Shown piece by piece: positions 6,359 to 11,893 of a DNA stretch of 29,118 bases; positions within the stretch are counted from its first letter, which is position 1, and each line of letters starts with the position of its first letter. The position numbers and the translations under genes were made by a program. Under the pieces are notes generated by a model that worked only from the letters and a program-made list of their open reading frames with translations, searched no databases and was not told where the DNA came from. The stretch is taken from contig CALAVD010000308.1 of the NCBI GenBank assembly GCA_937892085.1, forward strand, positions 1 through 29,118, written 5' to 3'. The DNA comes from an uncultured Prevotellaceae bacterium (GTDB taxonomy: Bacteria > Bacteroidota > Bacteroidia > Bacteroidales > Muribaculaceae).

Positions 6359-7474
6359 TTATTCTACTTCTAACTTGACACCCACCAACTTGCTCTTGTA
6401 GGCGATTTTCTCTTTAAGCCCGTAGTAAGACCAGTTCCGTAATACAAACTCGTCCTCTTTGGCTTTCTGCTCGCGCTCTTTCTGCTTCATTAGCACTATC
6501 TTGCCGCAGCCGTGCTTTACCGCCATGTCGACGAGCATACGGCTGTAGGTGTGCAATTTGGTGTCTACATAATGCAGCTCTTTGTCGTGCCATCGGTATA
6601 TGGCCTGGCATTTCTTCTTCCTGCCCTTGCCGCCGGTGCTGTATCGGTTGTTGACCTGACATCGCCTCACCGCTTCCTGTATCTGTCGGCGGCGGTAGTT
6701 GAACTCCTCTTTTGTACCGATTTCCCACACCTTCATGCCGCTGTCATATTCACGGTATGCGTTGATTTCACAGGAGCATATTATCGGGTTCATCACCCCA
6801 AGAAAAGCATAGAGAGTTTTCTTCTCGTCGAGTTTCACTTCTTTCTTGGGGATGTCGACGCACAGCAGCAGGAAAGTCTTTCTTTTGTCGACGACTATCG
6901 ACGAGGTACACATCTTGTATTCTCCGTTCACTACACGTTCTACTATGAGGCGGTTGCCGCTGCGGTCACGCCCGAACCTCATTTGGAATGGTATGCCCAT
7001 AACCTCGAAGAAGCATCCTTTTGCCGTCTTCCCCTCGCCGTTGGTGTATTCAGCGAAGCGCATATTGCGGTACAATGTGGCTTTAATTGGAATGGGCATA
7101 TTGCTCTTATAGGAGCGCAGCGACCTGTTCCACATGCCTTTCTTGCGGTCGTCCTGGTACATCTTCTGCACGTTCTGCAACACGGATGGGACCATACCCA
7201 TATATGCCTTGCCCTTGAATGCCTCGCTGGCGGCGACGTAGGGGGCGTTCTGCTTAGTGGCTTTATTGCCTCTGCACCCTATGAACTCTATCTTCTCCTT
7301 GTCCTCGTCGCTGAGGTAGGGCATGGTGTTGTCGAGGGCGAACATGTGGCTCACCGCCATGTTTGCCACTTTGACCGCCACGTCGCGGTTCTCGTACAGT
7401 TTCTCGTAATATGCGTGGCGCATATCTTTGTCGTCCTCTGGGATAAAGACTTCTATCTTTCTTGTGATTATCAT
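6359..7474 (-). CDS. nuclease-dead, C-terminally short Cas12/TnpB-like protein
   Basis: A 371-aa protein with the general plan of compact Cas12/TnpB effectors: helical N-terminus (about 1-110), the SLRSYKSNMPIPI segment of the wedge region (about 118-130), GIPFQMRFGRDRSGN (about 160-174), and the strand TFLLLCVDIP leading into the RuvC core. Then FLGVMNPIICS (224-234) aligns with the family's DLG-type RuvC-I motif, but Phe224 replaces the catalytic Asp. The bridge-like region GGKGRKKK (about 281-288), the helix YVDTKLHTYSRMLVDMAVK and KIVLMKQK follow; Met329 replaces the RuvC-II Glu. It stops after WSYYGLKEKIAYKSKLVGVK, before the Cys4 zinc finger and RuvC-III Asp. All three catalytic carboxylates are absent, so DNA cleavage is unlikely and RNA-guided binding more probable. 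Two arrays and three tracr-like RNAs surround it. No TnpA transposase is nearby. Confidence 0.82.
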   Translation of the reverse strand: MIITRKIEVFIPEDDKDMRHAYYEKLYENRDVAVKVANMAVSHMFALDNTMPYLSDEDKEKIEFIGCRGNKATKQNAPYVAASEAFKGKAYMGMVPSVLQNVQKMYQDDRKKGMWNRSLRSYKSNMPIPIKATLYRNMRFAEYTNGEGKTAKGCFFEVMGIPFQMRFGRDRSGNRLIVERVVNGEYKMCTSSIVVDKRKTFLLLCVDIPKKEVKLDEKKTLYAFLGVMNPIICSCEINAYREYDSGMKVWEIGTKEEFNYRRRQIQEAVRRCQVNNRYSTGGKGRKKKCQAIYRWHDKELHYVDTKLHTYSRMLVDMAVKHGCGKIVLMKQKEREQKAKEDEFVLRNWSYYGLKEKIAYKSKLVGVKLEVE

Positions 7475-7512
7475 GTTCTTCGATGTTTTTTATTTACTGC
7501 ACTATCGCGCTG

Positions 7513-7614
7513 GCTGTATATCCTTATCATTTATATAGGTCATACAACTATATTAATGACGATGGCACAACACACTATGCTGTATATCCTTATCATTTAT
7601 ATAGGTCATACAAC
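7513..7614 (-). CRISPR. mini CRISPR array 1 (two 36-nt repeats, one 30-nt spacer)
   Basis: Two identical 36-base repeats (7579-7614 and 7513-7548) flank a 30-base spacer (7549-7578). In the minus-strand sense the repeat starts GTTGTATGACCTAT and ends ATAAGGATATACAGC. On the plus strand the spacer contains ATGACGATGGCACAACAC, resembling the start of a reading frame. Its best match elsewhere in the window is about 9 bases, so the target is outside. The array follows tracr-like copy 1, and the cas12-like ATG lies 38 bases after the last repeat. There is no adaptation gene (cas1/cas2) in the window. Confidence 0.88.
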
Positions 7615-7633
7615 CCGGTATGCGTATTCCGTT

Positions 7634-7711
7634 GTTACATAACCTGTTATAAGGATTTCCCGAGTGAAAAACTCCTCAGGTTAAGGCACTACAGCGTGCC
7701 CGAAATATCGT
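7634..7711 (-). ncRNA. tracrRNA-like RNA, copy 1
   Basis: Minus-strand order: 5' box TAAACGATATTTCGGG (beginning in the stop codon of the 78-aa gene), hairpin H1 (GGCAC, loop GCTGTA, GTGCC; 7700-7685), hairpin H2 (CCTGAG / CTCGGG, 10-nt loop; 7680-7659) and the anti-repeat (ATCCTTAT at 7656-7649, AGGTTATGTAAC at 7645-7634). ATCCTTAT is the exact complement of ATAAGGAT in the array-1 repeat, and AGGTTATGTAAC pairs with all of GTTGTATGACCT using three G-U wobbles. The H1 loop can pair with TACAGC at the repeat 3' end, reminiscent of the second repeat:anti-repeat contact in tracr-dependent Cas12 systems. Confidence 0.87.
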
Positions 7712-7948
7712 TTACGCAGGTTGTGTCTGACCCTGCTTCGTCTCAAACTCTAATTTCTTTAGCTCATACTTTGCAGCATCAAGCCTTAATCGTGAATGGT
7801 TGTTCAACTGCTTAGATATTGATACGGCGAGTTTGCCACGCTCAATCTCCATCTCCAATCTGTCGTTCTTCTCTGCGAGACCGGCAAGCCACTCTTCAAT
7901 GCTCTTGCCGCCCACATTGGCGTCTAATCCATATTGATTGTAACTCAT
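7712..7948 (-). CDS. hypothetical coiled-coil protein, 78 aa
   Basis: Not recognised. After a short N-terminus (MSYNQYGLDANVGG) it is one long helix rich in Leu, Glu and Lys (EEWLAGLAEKNDRLEMEIER and later LDAAKYELKKLEFETK), which suggests a coiled coil. Its stop codon is the first part of tracr-like copy 1, so the RNA may be made by processing of this operon transcript. Confidence 0.72.
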   Translation of the reverse strand: MSYNQYGLDANVGGKSIEEWLAGLAEKNDRLEMEIERGKLAVSISKQLNNHSRLRLDAAKYELKKLEFETKQGQTQPA

Positions 7949-7971
7949 TTTTTTGGTTTTTTGTGATTAAT

Positions 7972-8229
7972 TTATGCATTATCTATATCGTAAATAACAT
8001 CTGCGGCGAGCTTCAAGGCTTCCATGACAACATGCCTTGCCTGCTCATTGTCGATTATCGCCGTGGCTATGGAGCTTATTACGTCCGCCGTGTCGCCGTA
8101 AAGCATAAACCGTGTGTGTTCGCCCTTGACGATGAAGATGGCGTAGGACGATTCCTGCTCTTGCAGCCAGTCGCCGAAAGCGTTTGCCGCGTTTGCCACG
8201 TTATTAAAGTTGTTATTCATCTTGGTCAA
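7972..8229 (-). CDS. hypothetical protein, 85 aa
   Basis: Not recognised. Asn-rich start (MTKMNNNFNNVANAANAFG), then a mixed alpha/beta segment (YAIFIVKGEHTRFMLYGDTA). It overlaps the DUF1367 gene by 4 bases, so the two are probably co-translated. The second ATG (MNNN) is a possible alternative start. Confidence 0.7.
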   Translation of the reverse strand: MTKMNNNFNNVANAANAFGDWLQEQESSYAIFIVKGEHTRFMLYGDTADVISSIATAIIDNEQARHVVMEALKLAADVIYDIDNA

Positions 8230-8657
8230 TAATTTATCATCGTCTGTTCAAACTGCTCTATCGTGATGTGCTTCAAGAACACCGTCATGATAATCTCACG
8301 CACGTCACGGTAAAGGTTCTCGAACTCATCGCCCTTCATCTTGTCGAAGGCGATGCTCCGCGGAACTTCCACCCAGTCACGCAGATGCAGATGGAATACT
8401 CTGTCGCAATAACCTGCCGCCACCTGAACCGTCTTGCGGAAACTCTCTTTTGTGCCGAAGAATGCCCTCGCCTTTTCGGTGAGCAGGTCCCATGCGCACG
8501 TTATCATCGAGAAATATTTCCTGTGCAGGTCAAGATTTCTCGGCACACTGACTTTGGCTTTATACACCTGACCAATCCTCAGCCGTCTCTTTTCGTCGTA
8601 GTCCTCGTCGTACAAGGGTTTCAACCCCTGTGCGGTGTTCATCAGGAATAATTCCAT
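8226..8657 (-). CDS. DUF1367 family phage protein
   Basis: Resembles DUF1367, a family found in phage recombination and early regions with no established reaction. The features are the start MELFLMNTAQGLKPLYDEDY, the central KVSVPRNLDLHRKYFSMITCAW (the RN..HRKYF pattern is typical) and the C-terminal FENLYRDVREIIM. Length (143 aa) is normal for the family. It lies downstream of ssb in the recombination part of the operon. Confidence 0.8.
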   Translation of the reverse strand: MELFLMNTAQGLKPLYDEDYDEKRRLRIGQVYKAKVSVPRNLDLHRKYFSMITCAWDLLTEKARAFFGTKESFRKTVQVAAGYCDRVFHLHLRDWVEVPRSIAFDKMKGDEFENLYRDVREIIMTVFLKHITIEQFEQTMINY

Positions 8658-8667
8658 ATTAAAGGAT

Positions 8668-8701
8668 GTTGTGCGCCAAGTAATCAGCCCCGACGCACAA
8701 C
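8668..8701 (-). other. hairpin between ssb and the DUF1367 gene
   Basis: GTTGTGCG (8668-8675) and CGCACAAC (8694-8701) form a perfect 8-bp stem with an 18-base loop in the 74-base gap. There is no T run on either side, so it is more likely an attenuator or mRNA-processing structure than a full terminator. Confidence 0.5.
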
Positions 8702-8731
8702 GGAAAATATATCAATAAAATGAAGCACCCT

Positions 8732-9181
8732 TTAGAATGGCAGTCCGTCGTCGCCACCGTCAAGGCTCTGCGCCTGGTTCACGCCTCCGGGCATTGGCCC
8801 GTTGCCTGCCGGGGCGTTGATGGACTCACTCCTGGGGTTGGCGGGTTTGTATCCACTGCCGCTGTTGTCACTGCCGCTGTCCCTGCCGCCGCACAGCTCC
8901 ACGGTGTCGGCGAAGATGCGCAGCGCCGTGCGCGGCGCCCCGTCTTTCGTCTGGTATAAATTCACGGACAATCTGCCGCATACCACGACCTCTTTCCCCC
9001 TTACGAGATAACTTTGCATCTTCGTGTTGTGGAAAAGGATGTCGTACCATGTGGTCACTGACTCACTGTCCTTCCCTCTCTCTGAGCAGGCCACCGAGAA
9101 GCCGAGCTGCTGGCGGTCTCCTGAGAATGTGACGAGCTCGGCGTTGCGTCCGAGGTGTCCTCTGATAATTGCTCTCTGCAT
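8732..9181 (-). CDS. ssb: single-stranded DNA-binding protein
   Basis: Coats single-stranded DNA during replication and recombination. The OB-fold start MQRAIIRGHLGRNAELVTFS, the WYDILFHN strand and VVVCGRLSVNLYQTKDG are typical of bacterial SSB (about 1-105). A flexible Gly/Ser/Asn-rich linker follows, and the protein ends in the acidic tip DGGDDGLPF, which in this family recruits partner proteins. Length 149 aa is normal. It is in one cluster with the nuclease and ERF annealing protein. Confidence 0.95.
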   Translation of the reverse strand: MQRAIIRGHLGRNAELVTFSGDRQQLGFSVACSERGKDSESVTTWYDILFHNTKMQSYLVRGKEVVVCGRLSVNLYQTKDGAPRTALRIFADTVELCGGRDSGSDNSGSGYKPANPRSESINAPAGNGPMPGGVNQAQSLDGGDDGLPF

Positions 9182-9211
9182 TGTATTGTAATTTAAAAGT
9201 TAATAATCAAA

Positions 9212-9232
9212 GTGGTGGCCCTGCTCCACCAC
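9212..9232 (-). terminator. hairpin between nuclease gene and ssb
   Basis: GTGGTGG, a 7-base loop and CCACCAC form a 7-bp stem; on the minus strand it is followed by TTTGATTATT. A weak terminator or attenuator between the nuclease and ssb. Confidence 0.45.
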
Positions 9233-9291
9233 ATATAACCAAAACTTGAATCATGAAAAAAATCTACCTTCCTCACGGCAGGGGCGCGAGT

Positions 9292-10188
9292 TTATTTCAA
9301 CTTTATCCTGAATGAGCCTTTCCGCGATGTCGTCTTGAGATATTTCTCGTACTCATCGGGATGCTCTGCCTTGAACGCGTTGCTGTCAAAAGACGTGCTT
9401 TCAGACGCTGCCGTGATAGATGCCACAAAAACCTCGTTCTCCCACTTTGTGACGTTATGCTCTTCCATGAGCGCACGAAGTCGATCTTTCATCTCTGCCG
9501 CCTGTTTCTCGGCGACAAGGAACGAGGCAATCGCATTCGTCAACTCCTGTGGCACGACAAGGCTCTGCTCGGTCACGGCAGGAAATTCGGGGTTTACCCA
9601 TTGCTCACCTTTTGCGTCACACTCGATAAGCTCTTTCACCCACTCCACCGGTTTCTCCGAAACTTCAACCATCTTTGGGCTGCCGTATTGAGGCTTGGGG
9701 AGCCAGCACGCGATAAGGCTCTTGACTTTTGCTTTTGGGTTGTCAAGCAGCAGCAGGTACTTGTAGATGCTCAACTGCCACGACAGATACTCCATATCGA
9801 GCTTGGATGTGGTCTTGATGTCGCACAGCACAAAGTCCTTGCCATTCTCGAAAATCACGTCAATGCTTGAGGCTACATGCTCGTTATCGCTGACCAGCCA
9901 TTCTGTAGCCACCGTCTTGTACTTGTTTTTCGCCTTTAGATTGATGTAGGCGTCAACCTCATCATCCCAAATGCTACCCCCGAAAGATTCATACATCTCT
10001 ATCTGGCGGTGTATGGCATTGCCACGCTCGGCGGCTTGCTCCATAATCTCTTTAGGGATGCCGTCATACTTTGACTGGAACATCTGGCGGTGGAGAAGGG
10101 CAGTCACGCCGCTTAATCTCTTGCCGTCTAACGTGTAGGTGTGCTCAATCTCGTCAAACACCACCTTGCTTAATGTCAAACCACTCAT
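9292..10188 (-). CDS. PD-(D/E)XK exonuclease (RecB/Cas4-like), recombination module
   Basis: Probably the 5'-3' exonuclease partner of the ERF annealing protein encoded just upstream. Motifs: ERGNAIHR (about 54-61), SSIDVIFENG (Asp110), CDIKTTSKL (Asp123, Lys125) and SWQLSIYKYLLL (Gln138, the QxxxY motif of RecB-like nucleases). A helical region with TEQ- and Lys-rich stretches follows (about 200-270). The start at 10188 overlaps the erf stop by 4 bases. Exonuclease plus annealase plus SSB is the standard phage homologous-recombination set. Confidence 0.88.
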   Translation of the reverse strand: MSGLTLSKVVFDEIEHTYTLDGKRLSGVTALLHRQMFQSKYDGIPKEIMEQAAERGNAIHRQIEMYESFGGSIWDDEVDAYINLKAKNKYKTVATEWLVSDNEHVASSIDVIFENGKDFVLCDIKTTSKLDMEYLSWQLSIYKYLLLLDNPKAKVKSLIACWLPKPQYGSPKMVEVSEKPVEWVKELIECDAKGEQWVNPEFPAVTEQSLVVPQELTNAIASFLVAEKQAAEMKDRLRALMEEHNVTKWENEVFVASITAASESTSFDSNAFKAEHPDEYEKYLKTTSRKGSFRIKLK

Positions 10189-10757
10189 TTCTGGAACTCC
10201 TTCTTTTTAGTTGACATCGCCAATAGGAAATCTTTATCTTTGCTCAAGTCAGGGTGGCTGTTCCACACCTGCATCAGCGCATCCATACTCGTTGCCGCAT
10301 TGCACTCAACGATGGCTTGCTCTAAAGCAGGGGCTTTTGCGTTGCTCCCTTTCTTCGTCTTGGCGTCGCTCTCAATCTTGTATTCGTCTGTGTCGGCGTC
10401 TTTTGTGTCGTCAATCAAGAACAGGCCGTTCAAGGCGTATTTGCGAGCATAGCTGCTGCTGGTGCCGGTGACCTGCGACCCGTCCATACCTTTCTTGTTG
10501 TCATCCTCTCTCGCAAGCGCCGTCACTTCAACGCTCTTGCCATCCTTGTTGACGAGTGTCGCGGTGGCTCTGAGATAATACCTCTCGCCAATCATGTGGA
10601 TGTCATCGCACATGGTAAGGTAGCAATCATATTTCTTTAGTAATGGCTTAACGGCCTCCATAATACCCTCTGCGTTGCGGTATTTATACTTCCCAAAGGA
10701 GTTGTATAAGTTCTTCGGCGCCTTTAGCTCCGACTGGATTTTGATTAGTTCTTCCAT
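10185..10757 (-). CDS. erf: ERF-family single-strand annealing protein
   Basis: Anneals complementary single strands in phage recombination. Matches the ERF pattern: YNSFGKYKYRNAEGIMEAVK (about 19-38), LLKKYDCYLTM, RATATLVNKDGKSVEVTALA, and GSQVTGTSSSYARKYALNGL (about 93-112), the most conserved block of the family. The C-terminus is a charged linker and a helical tail. Length 190 aa fits. It is coupled to the nuclease gene by a 4-base overlap. Confidence 0.92.
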   Translation of the reverse strand: MEELIKIQSELKAPKNLYNSFGKYKYRNAEGIMEAVKPLLKKYDCYLTMCDDIHMIGERYYLRATATLVNKDGKSVEVTALAREDDNKKGMDGSQVTGTSSSYARKYALNGLFLIDDTKDADTDEYKIESDAKTKKGSNAKAPALEQAIVECNAATSMDALMQVWNSHPDLSKDKDFLLAMSTKKKEFQK

Positions 10758-10912
10758 TTTCTGTCGTTGTTAATTACGATTAATAAAAAGAAACAAGCCA
10801 GACCGATGAGGTTTGGTGTGAAATTGTCGGGGTTCTCATTGAACACGAGGAGACACCCGGTGCCTAAGATGATGTTCATGCACCACCTGATAATGTTTAA
10901 TGCTTTCTCCAT
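10745..10912 (-). CDS. small two-helix membrane protein, 55 aa
   Basis: Not recognised. Begins MEKALNIIRWCMNIILGTGC and has two hydrophobic stretches (about 9-22 and 31-47) separated by NENPDNFTPN, so probably two membrane helices with a charged end (NNDRKWKN). The frame is open to 10966, but the ATG at 10912 is preferred since the extension is AT-rich leader sequence. It is the first protein gene of the leftward operon after the non-coding region and overlaps erf by 13 bases. Confidence 0.6.
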   Translation of the reverse strand: MEKALNIIRWCMNIILGTGCLLVFNENPDNFTPNLIGLACFFLLIVINNDRKWKN

Positions 10913-10954
10913 TATATTTTGTTTTTTTGAAGTTGTCGTGAAAAATGAAACCTC

Positions 10955-10974
10955 CGCTATCCTCACGGACGGCG
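10955..10974. repeat. direct repeat, left copy (19/20 identical to 11101-11120)
   Basis: CGCTATCCTCACGGACGGCG here and CGCTATCCTCACGGACGACG at 11101-11120 differ by one base and flank the tRNA-like element at 11013-11092. The pair could be the trace of a duplication or of an inserted RNA cassette. Confidence 0.75.
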
Positions 10975-11012
10975 AAGGGTGAAATTATCGAAAATTTTTA
11001 TATTATGATGTA

Positions 11013-11092
11013 TTCGCCACTGGCGGAGTCGAACCGCCATTCACCCTCAACTATCGTTCCCTGCCTATCCGAGCCGCAGGGCAGCGTGGCGA
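11013..11092 (-). tRNA. tRNA-like element A, abnormal anticodon region
   Basis: On the minus strand the acceptor arms TCGCCAC / GTGGCGA pair perfectly. A T-arm (GGCGG, TTCGACT, CCGCC) and a D-like hairpin (CTGCC...GGCAG with a GG in the loop) are present. Where a 5-bp, 7-nt-loop anticodon arm should be there is only a short AAC-GATA-GTT hairpin followed by GAGGGTGA, so no anticodon can be assigned. One extra A separates T-arm and acceptor, and no CCA is encoded. Either a decayed phage tRNA or a tRNA mimic. Confidence 0.5.
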
Positions 11093-11100
11093 TTGAACCG

Positions 11101-11120
11101 CGCTATCCTCACGGACGACG
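11101..11120. repeat. direct repeat, right copy
   Basis: Partner of 10955-10974, with one mismatch at position 18. It begins 9 bases after the acceptor stem of tRNA-like element A. Confidence 0.75.
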
Positions 11121-11178
11121 TGATAAAACTAATTCCTATAAAACTACATTAAAATGATTGCAAAAAACGAATTACTGT

Positions 11179-11277
11179 TGGTCGCCGCCGCAGGATTCGC
11201 GCCTGCCCTCACCCTCCATCTGTCGGGAAGCATATCTGCTTAGCCTTGTCGTTCTTGGTGTTTCGGCTTTGGCGGCG
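11179..11277 (-). tRNA. tRNA-like element B with encoded CCA, abnormal anticodon region
   Basis: On the minus strand CGCCGCC (11277-11271) pairs with GGCGGCG (11189-11183), followed by A and an encoded CCA. The T-arm is GCAGG, CGCGAAT, CCTGC. A D-like stem AGCC/GGCT encloses an over-long 19-base loop, and the anticodon position is taken by AAGCA-GATA-TGCTT, a 5-bp stem with a tetraloop and no normal anticodon loop. The GGAGGGTGAG before the T-arm resembles the same place in element A (GAGGGTGAA), so the two are related. Probably not a decoding tRNA. Confidence 0.5.
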
Positions 11278-11336
11278 ATGTGTGGGAACAAGCCCCACAT
11301 TAGACATATTAAAAAGCGTTATTGATAGACACTAAC

Positions 11337-11357
11337 AGCGTGAGCCACGCTTTTTTT
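11337..11357 (+). terminator. plus-strand intrinsic terminator
   Basis: AGCGTG, loop AGC and CACGCT (6-bp stem), then seven T. It points rightward although no rightward protein gene precedes it, so it implies a plus-strand non-coding transcript or read-through control. Confidence 0.7.
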
Positions 11358-11381
11358 GCGATAAACATAACTATGCTAATC

Positions 11382-11504
11382 GGGAGCCGTCACCCGGTGG
11401 GTTAAGTACCACCACGCAGTCCTTGGCTGCGACTAAAAAGTTAGTAATCGTTAGTCTATCTCCACCTGCCCGAGGTATGGGGTCTTCTGCCTCTCTTGGC
11501 TCCC
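11382..11504. ncRNA. candidate structured RNA closed by a 7-bp stem
   Basis: GGGAGCC (11382-11388) pairs with GGCTCCC (11498-11504). Inside, in order, lie GGTGG...CCACC, CGCAG/CTGCG with a 7-base loop, GACTAA...TTAGTC and ACCT...AGGT, giving a multi-branched fold about 123 bases long. No known RNA family is recognised. The strand is undecided: the stems work on either, and the nearest terminators (11357, 11649) point rightward. Confidence 0.4.
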
Positions 11505-11624
11505 TGTGCAATATTTTAAGCCGCTGCTTTTTGACACCGCAACTGGTGTTGTGAGTGAGGGGAAGACGCTCCCCCCCCGTGAAATTAGTGCAACCATGCT
11601 ATTAACATAATTACCATCTGCGCT

Positions 11625-11649
11625 GCCCATACACGATGGGCGGGTTTTT
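11625..11649 (+). terminator. plus-strand intrinsic terminator
   Basis: GCCCAT, loop ACACG and ATGGGC (6-bp stem), then GGGTTTTT. A second rightward terminator within the non-coding region. Confidence 0.65.
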
Positions 11650-11716
11650 CAGCGCACTCCTGCGCTCCCTTGCGTCTTTCTGAACACATCGCTGGATGTT
11701 CCGCCAGCTCGGTTTG

Positions 11717-11797
11717 AAGCACAGGCAGGACTCGAACCTGCGGCCTACGCACGGATAAAATATCCTACATCGCTCTAACCATCTGAGCTACTGTGCT
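11717..11797 (-). tRNA. tRNA gene with enlarged anticodon arm
   Basis: The clearest tRNA here. Minus strand: acceptor AGCACAG / CTGTGCT, T8 and A9, D-arm GCTC-AGATGGTTA-GAGC, variable AGGCC, and T-arm GCAGG-TTCGAGT-CCTGC. The anticodon stem ATGTA/TGCGT pairs (with two G-U) but encloses 14 bases instead of 7, and these fold into a further GGATA-TTT-TATCC hairpin. No anticodon loop is exposed, so specificity cannot be read. The discriminator base would be T and CCA is not encoded. It could be a decayed tRNA, or one carrying a 7-base loop insertion. Confidence 0.65.
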
Positions 11798-11839
11798 TGC
11801 CTCAAATTAACTAATGAAAGAAATAAATTACTTGATAGA

Positions 11840-11893
11840 ACCCGCGGGTGGCGTCAATCCACTCTTCAAGCATTGGCTCGCGGGTCTTTTTTT
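11840..11893 (+). terminator. plus-strand terminator with long-range stem
   Basis: ACCCGCG (11840-11846) pairs with CGCGGGT (11879-11885), followed by C and seven T. The 32-base interior contains GGTGG...CCACT with a 7-base loop. Third rightward terminator in this region. Confidence 0.6.

Noticed and set aside
6359..7474. Ordinary IS605/IS607 TnpB with an omega RNA
   Set aside because: There is no TnpA or serine transposase, the arrays have two identical repeats with a spacer, and separate tracr-like RNAs pair with the repeats, which fits a type V-like CRISPR design better than a transposon end RNA.
7549..7578. Self-targeting of the spacers inside this window
   Set aside because: By eye the best matches are 8-9 bases (for example GTGCCATCG at about 6588, CGACTGCT at about 16737), no better than chance.
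6512..7642. Long (376-codon) plus-strand frame
   Set aside because: Antisense to the Cas12-like gene; rich in His, Val and Leu as expected from reverse-strand reading, and it runs through both repeats of array 1.
9253..9315. 20-codon plus-strand ORF after the 9212-9232 hairpin
   Set aside because: Overlaps the end of the nuclease gene on the other strand and has no supporting signal.
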